Assembly (NCBI RefSeq): GCF_001550095.1
Contig: NZ_LRUC01000051.1
Coordinates: 60,857-124,856, forward strand
Reading direction: 5' to 3'
Source: Celeribacter ethanolicus
GTDB taxonomy: Bacteria > Pseudomonadota > Alphaproteobacteria > Rhodobacterales > Rhodobacteraceae
Length of the DNA stretch: 64,000 nt
Both the position numbers and the translations under genes were made by a program. Positions 56,866 through 64,000 of the stretch are shown here, in pieces. The notes beneath the pieces are model-generated. The model saw only the letters and a program-made list of their open reading frames with translations. It searched no databases and was not told where the DNA came from. Position 1 is the stretch's first letter. Each line of letters opens with the position of its first letter.

Positions 56866-59133
56866 ATGACTCGCTTTGCCGCCCCCATCGCCGAACAGAT
56901 CTGGGACATGAAATATCGTCTTAAAGAGGCCGACGGGGCTGCTGTGGATCAATCGGTCGAGGACAGTTGGCGACGGGTGGCGCGCTCTTTGGCGTCGGTC
57001 GAAAAGGATCAGGCGGCGTGGGAAGAGAAATTCTACCACGCACTCGAAGATTTCAAATTCCTGCCGGCGGGACGCATTCTTGCGGGCGCAGGCACGGGGC
57101 GCGCGGTGACGCTCTTTAACTGTTTTGTCATGGGGACGATCCCGGACAGCATGGCGGGAATTTTCGACATGCTGAAAGAGGCCGCGCTCACCATGCAGCA
57201 GGGCGGAGGCATCGGCTATGATTTCTCCACCATCCGGCCCAAGGGCGCGGATGTCAAAGGTGTGGCGGCGGATGCGTCCGGCCCGTTGTCGTTCATGGAT
57301 GTCTGGGATGCGATGTGCCGCACGATCATGTCGGCGGGCTCGCGTCGGGGCGCGATGATGGCGACGATGCGCTGCGATCACCCGGATATTCATCAGTTCA
57401 TCGAGGCGAAACAGGATTCGGCGCGTCTGCGGATGTTCAACCTCTCGGTGCTGGTGACCGACGATTTCATGGAAGCGGTGAAGGCCGACGGTCCGTGGGA
57501 GCTTCAGTTCGATGGCAAGGTCTATCACACGGTCGAGGCGCGCGATCTTTGGAACAAGATCATGCGTGCGACCTATGATTATGCCGAGCCGGGCGTGATC
57601 TTCATCGACCGCATCAACAAGATGAACAACCTCTCCTATGTGGAGACGATTGCCGCGACCAACCCCTGCGGGGAGCAACCGCTGCCGCCCTATGGCGCCT
57701 GTTTGCTTGGCTCGATCAACCTGGCCCGTCTGGTGAAAGACCCGTTCGGCGAGGGCGCGGAGATGGACGAAGGGGCTTTGTCCGATCTTGTCGCCACTGC
57801 CGTGCGGATGATGGACAACGTCGTGGACGCGTCCCGTTTCCCGCTGGAGCAACAGGCGCAGGAAGCACAGGCGAAACGCCGCATCGGGCTTGGTGTCACC
57901 GGGCTTGCCGATGCGCTTTTGATGATCGGCCAGCGTTATGGCTCGGAAGAGGCCGCCGCGACCTGTGAGACATGGCTCAAGATGATCGCGCGCGCCTCCT
58001 ATCTGGCTTCCGCCGGGTTGGCGAAAGAGAAGGGGGCCTTCCCGCTGTTCGACAAGGACAAATATCTGGCCTCTGGCTCGCTCAAGATCATGGATCAGGA
58101 CGTCAAAGACGCCATCGCCAAAGATGGCATCCGCAATGCGCTTTTGACCTCCATCGCGCCGACCGGGACGATTTCGCTCTATGCGGGCAACGTCTCCTCC
58201 GGGATTGAGCCGGTGTTCGCCTATGCTTACACCCGCAAGGTGCTGCAAAAAGACGGCTCGCGCACGGAAGAAGAGGTTGTCGATTACGCCGTCAAACTCT
58301 ACCGCGACAAGTTCGGCGCAGATGTCGAGTTGCCTGAGTATTTCGTCAACGCGCAAACGCTCGCACCGCTGGATCACGTGCGGATGCAGGCGGCAGCGCA
58401 GAAATGGGTCGACAGCTCGATCTCCAAGACGATCAACTGCCCGGAAGACATCGCTTTCGAGGACTTCAAGGAAGTCTATATGGAGGCCTATGAGACCGGC
58501 TGTAAGGGCTGTACCACCTATCGTCCGAACGATGTGACCGGCTCTGTTCTCTCCGTCTCCGAGAGTTCCGAGAAAGCCCCGGAGCAGGACGAGGGTGCCG
58601 AAGTCGTCTATCTCTCCGAGCCGCTCGACCGTCCGCAACAGCTCGAAGGCAATACCTACAAGCTCAAATGGCCGGACAGCGAGCACGCGATCTATGTCAC
58701 GATCAACGACATCGTGCATGGCGGTCATCGTCGCCCATTCGAGATTTTCATCAACTCGAAGAATATGGAGCATTTCGCCTGGACCGTGGCGCTCACCCGG
58801 ATGATCTCGGCGGTGTTCCGGCGCGGTGGCGATGTGTCCTTTGTGGTCGAAGAGCTGAAAGCGGTGTTCGATCCGCGTGGCGGGGCTTGGATGAAAGGGA
58901 AATATATTCCCTCCATTCTGGCGGCCATCGGCGGGGTGATCGAGACGCATTTGGTGACCATAGGCTTTATCGAAGGCGAGGGCATGGGGCTCAAGACCGA
59001 TCCGCAGGCGGAAGTGGTCGCAATCGGCGAGAAACCACGCGGCAAGGCATGCCCGTCCTGCGGCTCCTATGACATGCGCATGGTCGAAGGCTGCATGACC
59101 TGCGCCTCCTGCGGCCATTCGAAATGCGGGTGA
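56866..59133 (+). CDS. nrdJ: Adenosylcobalamin-dependent (class II) ribonucleotide reductase
   Basis: NrdJ reduces ribonucleotides to deoxyribonucleotides with a radical made from adenosylcobalamin. The 755-residue protein has the first redox cysteine in TLFNCFVMG and a GGGIGYDFSTIRP block. The active-site loop is NPCGEQPLPPYGACLLGSIN, and APTGTISLYAGNVSSGIEP follows. A C-terminal cysteine-rich tail (CPSCGSYDMRM, CMTCASCGHSKCG) is probably a redox shuttle or zinc site. It is monocistronic. Its cofactor requirement ties it to the cobU-cobC pair. The 149-base upstream region shows no B12 riboswitch that I can recognise. Confidence 0.96.
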   Translation: MTRFAAPIAEQIWDMKYRLKEADGAAVDQSVEDSWRRVARSLASVEKDQAAWEEKFYHALEDFKFLPAGRILAGAGTGRAVTLFNCFVMGTIPDSMAGIFDMLKEAALTMQQGGGIGYDFSTIRPKGADVKGVAADASGPLSFMDVWDAMCRTIMSAGSRRGAMMATMRCDHPDIHQFIEAKQDSARLRMFNLSVLVTDDFMEAVKADGPWELQFDGKVYHTVEARDLWNKIMRATYDYAEPGVIFIDRINKMNNLSYVETIAATNPCGEQPLPPYGACLLGSINLARLVKDPFGEGAEMDEGALSDLVATAVRMMDNVVDASRFPLEQQAQEAQAKRRIGLGVTGLADALLMIGQRYGSEEAAATCETWLKMIARASYLASAGLAKEKGAFPLFDKDKYLASGSLKIMDQDVKDAIAKDGIRNALLTSIAPTGTISLYAGNVSSGIEPVFAYAYTRKVLQKDGSRTEEEVVDYAVKLYRDKFGADVELPEYFVNAQTLAPLDHVRMQAAAQKWVDSSISKTINCPEDIAFEDFKEVYMEAYETGCKGCTTYRPNDVTGSVLSVSESSEKAPEQDEGAEVVYLSEPLDRPQQLEGNTYKLKWPDSEHAIYVTINDIVHGGHRRPFEIFINSKNMEHFAWTVALTRMISAVFRRGGDVSFVVEELKAVFDPRGGAWMKGKYIPSILAAIGGVIETHLVTIGFIEGEGMGLKTDPQAEVVAIGEKPRGKACPSCGSYDMRMVEGCMTCASCGHSKCG

Positions 59134-59260
59134 TAATCGCAAAAACCTGTATGGACGCTTGTTTCGGCGGGCAATTGAGGGACATTCCGGCCAGAAAAAC
59201 GGACTCTTGCTGGGTATAAAATGACCAGTCGAAGCTAAGTCATTGATATTGCTTGATCTG

Positions 59261-59298
59261 AAGAATGCCGGTCCGAGAGGTCCGGCATTCTTGCTTTC
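59261..59298 (+). terminator. Terminator after nrdJ
   Basis: An 11-bp stem (59261-59271 with 59282-59292) has a 10-base loop, followed by TTGCTTTCC. The U-tract is weak but the stem is strong. Together with the LexA-type box it accounts for the 321-base gap between nrdJ and the AAA+ gene. Confidence 0.7.
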
Positions 59299-59341
59299 CT
59301 GGCGGTCTCCATGGGGCCCAGGTTGACCTGGGCAGCGACAT

Positions 59342-59356
59342 GTTCTCATAACGTTC
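59342..59356 (+). promoter_or_regulatory. Alphaproteobacterial LexA/SOS box candidate
   Basis: GTTC at 59342-59345, seven bases, GTTC at 59353-59356: an exact match to the GTTC-N7-GTTC direct repeat bound by LexA in alphaproteobacteria. A TTGACC at 59323-59328 could be a -35 element. The expected -10 position then falls within the box (CATAAC region), the usual arrangement for repression. It lies 99 bases upstream of the AAA+ ATPase start. Confidence 0.6.
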
Positions 59357-59454
59357 TCGTGGATCCGGATCCTCTTACTGACACCCCCGGCAGCCCCGCG
59401 CTGCCGAATACTGGTCGCCAATCGAATGGCGCGCCGGCTCAGAGAGGACACCCA

Positions 59455-60504
59455 ATGCCACGAATCCAGTTTATCGATGTGACATTCCCACCCAGCAATT
59501 TGCCATCCTCTTTCGATATCGAGAGTCGTCTGAAGCGGCACCTTCATCAGTTACGCCTGAAGAAAGGCGCAGCGCGGGAAGACTTCATGATCGAAGATTC
59601 GGACAGAATAAAGATCAGGCAGCGGACTGAAGCCTATTTGAATGCCATTGCTCGCGCGTCCGGCATGGGGCATCTGGATAAGGGAGATCGGAAGCGGTTG
59701 GAGGTGTTCAGAAAGGGCGCCGAGTTGAAGGCGGTGGACACAGAACACCGCGCGGATGAGATCGCGAGCGCCCTCCACACCGAAATGCCCTGGATGGCGG
59801 AAGCGACCGAGCGCGTTTGGAAGGACATGCGCGCGTCGGTGCGCAATGGCGATCCGGCACCTCGGCTGAGGCCGTTGCTTCTGGTCGGGCCGCCGGGGAT
59901 CGGAAAAAGCTTCTGGGCGCGGTTGCTCGGGGACCAGTTGCTTGTGCCAACGACGGTCATTGAGGCCACAGGTGAACCCGCTGCGTTCTCGGTCACTGGC
60001 AGTCAGAGAGGCTGGGGATCTGCAGGCCCAGGGAAGCCGCTGGAAGGCATCATGGCCAGTGGCATCGCGAACCCGGTCGTGGTGGTCGACGAGATCGAGA
60101 AAGCCGGTATCGTGGAGTCGAATAGGGGACAGAGATTTTCTCTGAGCGAGGGCATGTTACCCTTCCTTGAACGTTTCACTGCCGCGAAATGGTCGTGTCC
60201 CTATTTTCGGGTGTCTTTCGACATGTCTTGGATCGCGTGGGTGATGACTGCAAACTCCCTGAATGGTCTGCCCGCCCCGTTTCTAAGCCGCTGTCCTCCC
60301 ATACATCTGTCGGCCCTGTCCGCAGAGGATCTGAAAGGGTTTGCGACGAGAGAGGGCGCACGCCGCGGCCTGCCATACGATGCAATTTCTGCGGTACACG
60401 AGGTGGTCGCGGCGATTGACAAGCCACAGCTCGTCAGCCTGCGTTCGGTAGTGCGCATGCTGGATGCCGTAGACCAAGCGATACATCGCCCGGTGCTCCA
60501 TTGA
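59455..60504 (+). CDS. Lon-like AAA+ ATPase without protease domain
   Basis: A 349-residue AAA+ protein. Walker A is LLVGPPGIGKSFWARLL (143-159). The Lon-type segment TGSQRGWGSAGPGKPLEGIM (181-200) precedes Walker B VVVVDEIEKAG (208-218), and SRCPPIHLSALSAED provides an Arg-finger region. A charged N-terminal 100 residues are of unknown fold, and no Ser-Lys protease domain is present. The ATG at 59455 is preceded by AGAGGA. The LexA-type box upstream suggests DNA-damage induction. Its partner may be the small basic protein encoded 39 bases downstream. Specific function is unknown. Confidence 0.82.
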   Translation: MPRIQFIDVTFPPSNLPSSFDIESRLKRHLHQLRLKKGAAREDFMIEDSDRIKIRQRTEAYLNAIARASGMGHLDKGDRKRLEVFRKGAELKAVDTEHRADEIASALHTEMPWMAEATERVWKDMRASVRNGDPAPRLRPLLLVGPPGIGKSFWARLLGDQLLVPTTVIEATGEPAAFSVTGSQRGWGSAGPGKPLEGIMASGIANPVVVVDEIEKAGIVESNRGQRFSLSEGMLPFLERFTAAKWSCPYFRVSFDMSWIAWVMTANSLNGLPAPFLSRCPPIHLSALSAEDLKGFATREGARRGLPYDAISAVHEVVAAIDKPQLVSLRSVVRMLDAVDQAIHRPVLH

Positions 60505-60543
60505 TCTCAACGGCGGCCTTCCTGATGGTGAAGGGATAGAGAA

Positions 60544-60789
60544 ATGACAGACGACAACAAGCCACGATACTTCAACTTTGCGGAACGGCAACGGCAGAAA
60601 GCGCGGGCACGTCAACGCGACGAGGAGCGGCTGGAGCGAGGGGAGATTTCGCCGCAGGAACTCCAGGAGGAGAACATGCCGTTTCGAAAACTCAGGCGCG
60701 ACCGGGTGGCGATCTATAGAAACAAGAAGACCGGCGAGTTTGTATGGATGTCCTTTGAGCGGAAACGGGGGGGGCGAAGACGGCCGTGA
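60544..60789 (+). CDS. Small basic protein of unknown function
   Basis: An 81-residue, strongly charged protein. An Arg/Gln/Glu-rich N-terminal helix (FAERQRQKARARQRDEERLE) is followed by a short beta-like C-terminus (AIYRNKKTGEFVWMSFERK) ending in Arg/Gly. GAAGGGA precedes the ATG. It lies 39 bases after the AAA+ ATPase on the same strand and is probably co-transcribed, so it may be an adaptor or DNA-binding partner; this is inferred. Confidence 0.65.
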   Translation: MTDDNKPRYFNFAERQRQKARARQRDEERLERGEISPQELQEENMPFRKLRRDRVAIYRNKKTGEFVWMSFERKRGGRRRP

Positions 60790-61153
60790 GGATTGACGTT
60801 GCACTGGAGGGCCTTGCCGTCAGTTGGCGTGTGAAGGGTCTTCGATCTCTTGGTGTGAGAGGGCGCTGTTGCACGCGAGGATTCTCGTGTGCGGCAGTGC
60901 CTTGGATAGAGGATTGAGAGAGTATGGTTTTCTGCCGGGCCCCTGATCGTTCAGAGAGTTTCGACTGTCCACCTATCCTGTCGGTACGACGCGACCGGCC
61001 CAAACCGGACATTCACCAACGGGTCAAGATGCTGCGGCGCGGCCCGCCGAACCTGCCGTTCGCCGCGAGCTGTGAATTGAAAAACTCCAGTCCCAGATGA
61101 GCGACGATCAACGTTGTCAAAATTGCCTTAGAGTTCCGATGGTGTGTTCCAGA
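60790..61153. other. Intergenic stretch between the small basic protein and the nuclease-like gene
   Basis: The 364 bases separate convergent genes. No accepted gene was found. Around 60995-61097 the plus strand can be read as a short peptide-like remnant (HQRVKMLRRGPPNLPFAAS) without a start, which could be a degenerate gene fragment. No clear terminator was seen. Confidence 0.4.
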
Positions 61154-63104
61154 CTAGCTGGGCAAATAAGGGTCGCTGCGCTCGCCTGAAGCTTCGTAAG
61201 TCGCGACTTCCACTTCCACCGCCTCTGGCAAGCAGTTCCGAATCCTTGTTGCCAGTTGCGCACGTGCATTCTGGCCATCTGCACCACAGACAATGTATAG
61301 CTTGTCCGGGCGGACCCTTGTTGCAAACGCAGCGAGTTTCTCGATTTCAGACGCTTTGAGAGTTCTGGAAGTTGTCGCTTCAACCGCGACTGTTTCGCCA
61401 TCCACCACCGCGAGAAGGTCGACCTCACAGTCATTGGGACCATCTTCTCGATGTTCGTCGAACCAGATCAATGTAGATGGTAAGAAAAAGAATGAAGCTC
61501 TCGCGCGCTCGGCAAGCTGCCACAGTGCCCATATTGCTGGTTCGGTTCCATGATCGCTAAAAGCCTCGATGAAAAAGCCGCTTGCCTTGAACTGCCACCC
61601 TCCCGAAACAGGCGGAAGTTCTTCATTTTGGCAAACATTGCACGTCATCACGCTGGACAAATCGTCAATTGAAACCCAGTTCCTGTTGAAGCAATTCTGA
61701 CATCGCCATTCGTGACCCTGAAACAGGATTTTTCGCTCGCAGAGGTACTGGATTGACGCATCCAACTCACCTGCTGAAAGGTACTCCTCAAGTGGGCCTT
61801 CCTTCACATGTGGGTTCTCTTCAATGAATTTTTCGACCAGATCGCTGTAGCGAGAGGCTAGCTTGTCATACTGCACGAAGCGTTCCGGACGTCGTAGCTG
61901 AGAGGCAATCCTCAATGCTTCCTTCGCAACTTTTTGCCGGTCCTCTTGGCTACTCACTTCCCATTCTTCACCGGTCGCACGCAATCGCCTAGCCATGATT
62001 TTTTGAAAGCGTGCTTCCAGCTCATCATCCAAGTGCGAGGGATCAGCGCCCAACCTTCGGAGCCCTTCTCGCCAAAAACCATGCATTAGTGTTTGAAACG
62101 CATCAGGCAAATTGCCGAAATGCTGTAGGGTGCCAAGCAGATATCGACCCTTGTCGGAATACTTCGCATCCGTAACCTTTGGAGGAGGTGGCTTCTGAAG
62201 ACCATCTTTGTTCTCTCGTGTCCGAAGGAAACGGTCCCTTTGAAAGTCCCGCAGTCCGCCGAAGAAGGCATCATCATCGTTCGGGACCGTTATTGACGCT
62301 TGTCGGACTGCTAATTCTATCGAAGCGCTCAAACGACCAGACCTCGTTGGCCTCTGGCAGTATCTCTGATGCATACGAGAAGATGAGCTCTCCCGGCTGA
62401 TGGAGAAGAATGGGTCGATACGAAGTCTGCGAGGCAGGATCCACTCGTGGACGACATTCGAGAACTTGCAGTGGTCGATCTCCCGCTCAATCGACAAATC
62501 TACCATCCACTGACCTTCACGGACGCTGGGTGGCAAGTAGTTTTCAGACAAGTGCCAAGGCGTCGCGAGCGGAAGTTCCGAGCGACCATTTTCTAGTTCA
62601 CTTCTCTGCTGACCCTTTGGTTCTCGCGAAATGGCCACCGAGCCAGTTGTGAAGCATGCCCGCTCTTCCCAAAACTCGGGAATTGCCCAGTCAGCATCTG
62701 AAATTGCTTCGGTTGCAAAGCGTTGCCACGTCTTGCCTTCTGGCTTGATGCGCTCAGCGATGTCAGCGAGTTCATCCTCTGTCAGCGAAGTTGATCTGAT
62801 AGTAGCTACAGGCGCATTCTGTTCACCTTGGATTCCACGGCGATCCAAGACACGCCCAACTAGTTTCAAGAATTCGGTGTCTTTTGACTGTTCGACTGAC
62901 ATGCGAATGGATGATATACCGGTTAGCTCATTCCGAGGAAATCGGTTGTGTCCGTTCCAAAACACTAAACGATCCGCAATTTCATCCCCCACCACGACGT
63001 TGACACCATTTCGCTTCAAAGAGTTCTTCGGTTCGAGATAGTGACAAAACAACTCTGACAATTGGCAGGGCGGTAGAACCGCTCCAGGTTCTGCAAGATG
63101 GACG
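61154..63104 (-). pseudogene. Zinc-ribbon/nuclease-like protein gene, 5' end removed by an IS3 insertion
   Basis: An open frame of over 635 codons. Its C-terminal third holds a zinc ribbon (CQNC and CNVC, about 61630-61700). After that comes a PD-(D/E)xK-like segment with DCEVDLLAVVDGETVAVEATT (about 61368-61430), a helix SEIEKLAAFATRV and DKLYIVCG. A restriction-endonuclease-like fold is likely, though the usual Lys of ExK is replaced (VEAT). The frame can be read without a stop past the apparent TTG start at 63061 into sensible sequence (VHLAEPGAVLPPCQLSELF). It meets a stop only at the IS boundary near 63105, so the true N-terminus has been displaced. Probably a defence or DNA-processing protein, now broken. 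Confidence 0.65.
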
Positions 63105-63161
63105 TGTCACGGTTTGATGCCGCTCCTTTGATAGCCTTTACTGGAACAAAGGAGACTGACT

Positions 63162-63437
63162 ATGGGACTGAAACGGACGGACGAATTTCGCCAAGATGCA
63201 GTGCGTATTGCGCTGACCAGCGGGTTGACGCGCAAGCAGGTGGCTGATGATCTGGGCGTTGGCATGTCGACGCTGAACAAATGGATCACAGCACACCGAG
63301 ACACGAAGGTGGTTTCACAAGAGGATTTAGACCTCGCCAAAGAGAATGAGCGGCTTCGACGAGAGATCCGGCTTCTCAAGGAGGAGAGGGAAATCCTAAA
63401 AAAGGCCACCCAGTTCTTCGCGGGCCTAAAGCAATGA
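63162..63437 (+). CDS. IS3-family transposase OrfA
   Basis: A 91-residue helix-turn-helix and leucine-zipper protein that binds the IS ends. It shows RTDEFRQDAVRIALTSGLTR, GVGMSTLNKWI and the coiled coil ENERLRREIRLLKEEREIL. A slippery heptamer A-AAA-AAG at 63398-63404 is in the zero frame. A -1 slip there leads directly into the orfB frame, giving the OrfAB transposase. Confidence 0.93.
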   Translation: MGLKRTDEFRQDAVRIALTSGLTRKQVADDLGVGMSTLNKWITAHRDTKVVSQEDLDLAKENERLRREIRLLKEEREILKKATQFFAGLKQ

Positions 63438-64000
63438 GATTTAGGTTTGTCGAGGAACACAGGAACCATTTTCCAGCCAACCGTTTATGCAGTGTCGTTG
63501 GCGTCAGCACACGTGGCTTGCGGGCCTTCCGTAGTCGCCCTGCCAGTCGCAGACAACGATCTGATATGGTCACGCTTGCACACATCAAAGAACAGTCCCG
63601 CCTGAGCCTTGGTAGCTACGGCAGGCCGCGAATGACCGAAGAGTTGAAGGAGATCGGTCTGGACGTCGGTCATCGCCGTGTGGGCCGCTTGATGCGCGAG
63701 AACGGCATCCGGGTCGAAAGATCGAAGAAATACAAGGTCACGACGGACAGCAACCATGCGTTCAACATCGGGCCAAACCTGCTGAACCGGGACTTCCACG
63801 CCGATCAACCGAACCAGAAGTGGGCGGGCGACATCAGCTATGTCTGGACGCGAGAAGGATGGCTCTACCTGGCTGTTATTCTTGACCTGCATTCTCGGCG
63901 GGTGATCGGCTGGGCAGTCAGCAATCGCATGAAACGCGACTTAGCGATCCGAGCATTGAACATGGCCATAGCTTTCCGGGCGCCGCCCAAAGGCTGCATT
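63434..64000 (+). CDS. IS3-family transposase OrfB, 3' truncated by window end
   Basis: The ATG at 63434 overlaps the orfA stop (ATGA), and the frame is open to the last base (189 codons seen). The product starts MRFRFVEEHRNHFPANRLC and shows the HTH_21 region YGRPRMTEELKEIG and the beginning of the integrase core. WAGDISYVWTREGWLYLAVI (first Asp) is followed by LDLHSRRVIGWAVS (second). The catalytic Glu should lie beyond the window. Confidence 0.93.
   Translation, partial: MRFRFVEEHRNHFPANRLCSVVGVSTRGLRAFRSRPASRRQRSDMVTLAHIKEQSRLSLGSYGRPRMTEELKEIGLDVGHRRVGRLMRENGIRVERSKKYKVTTDSNHAFNIGPNLLNRDFHADQPNQKWAGDISYVWTREGWLYLAVILDLHSRRVIGWAVSNRMKRDLAIRALNMAIAFRAPPKGCI

Larger units (their letters stand above)
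63105..64000 (+). mobile_element. IS3-family insertion sequence, partial (runs off the window)
   Basis: The left end is placed at TGTCACGG (63105) because the disrupted gene frame is sensible up to 63104 and stops immediately beyond. It carries the orfA/orfB pair typical of IS3 elements, with a programmed -1 frameshift site. The right end and target duplication lie outside the window. Confidence 0.8.

Noticed and set aside
56845..59547. A 900-codon minus-strand open frame opposite nrdJ
   Set aside because: No recognisable domain and typical antisense composition; nrdJ is unambiguous on the plus strand.

Overview
The window looks like a chromosomal segment of a marine-type alphaproteobacterium, most likely family Rhodobacteraceae (Roseobacter group). 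This rests on high-GC coding sequence, the short-form HisG encoded with HisZ, a class II (B12-dependent) ribonucleotide reductase, an RpoH-type sigma factor followed by chaN, and the gene pairs murJ-glnD and rsmI-yraN-gshB. Genus is not resolved, and no rRNA or tRNA gene was recognised.

Layout: 1-10.8 kb is core: trpS, a rhomboid-like pseudoprotease, the minus-strand run lpoA-like/glnD/murJ, and plus-strand rsmI, yraN, gshB and an esterase. At 10.7-21.2 kb the competence gene comM is split in two by a 9.0-kb integrated element (12146-21127). The element carries a large serine recombinase at one end and a small resolvase at the other. Between them lie a HUH/Rep-like protein and a three-gene restriction-modification-like operon (two methyltransferase-like proteins and a GIY-YIG/SF2 helicase). 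Both attachment junctions can be read from the sequence, and together they rebuild a near-palindromic attP and an intact comM.

21.3-35 kb is core metabolism: a glutathione transferase, cobU-cobC, rpoH-chaN, coaBC, dut-moeB, an M3 peptidase, a cation diffusion facilitator, a capsule-type protein, a 2-hydroxyacid dehydrogenase, two CsbD stress genes and a pirin. The rpoH gene and both csbD genes are preceded by GGAAC-N17-CGTT-like motifs of the alphaproteobacterial general-stress (EcfG) type. 35.4-38.2 kb carries panB-panC and a CMD/AhpD-like protein. 38.4-47.7 kb is a tightly overlapping seven-gene minus-strand run, xdhA-xdhB-xdhC followed by a BMP-type ABC importer. It probably couples import of purines or nucleosides to xanthine dehydrogenase.

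48-56.7 kb carries dnaE, a lipoprotein with three FLKP repeats, slyX, and hisS-hisZ-hisG. After nrdJ (56.9-59.1 kb) an accessory region begins. It holds a Lon-like AAA+ ATPase with a GTTC-N7-GTTC (alphaproteobacterial LexA-type) box in its promoter region, a small basic protein, and a large zinc-ribbon/nuclease-like gene. The 5' end of that last gene is cut off by an IS3-family element that runs off the end of the window.

Start codons were chosen by ribosome-binding site and family alignment from memory; no database search was run.
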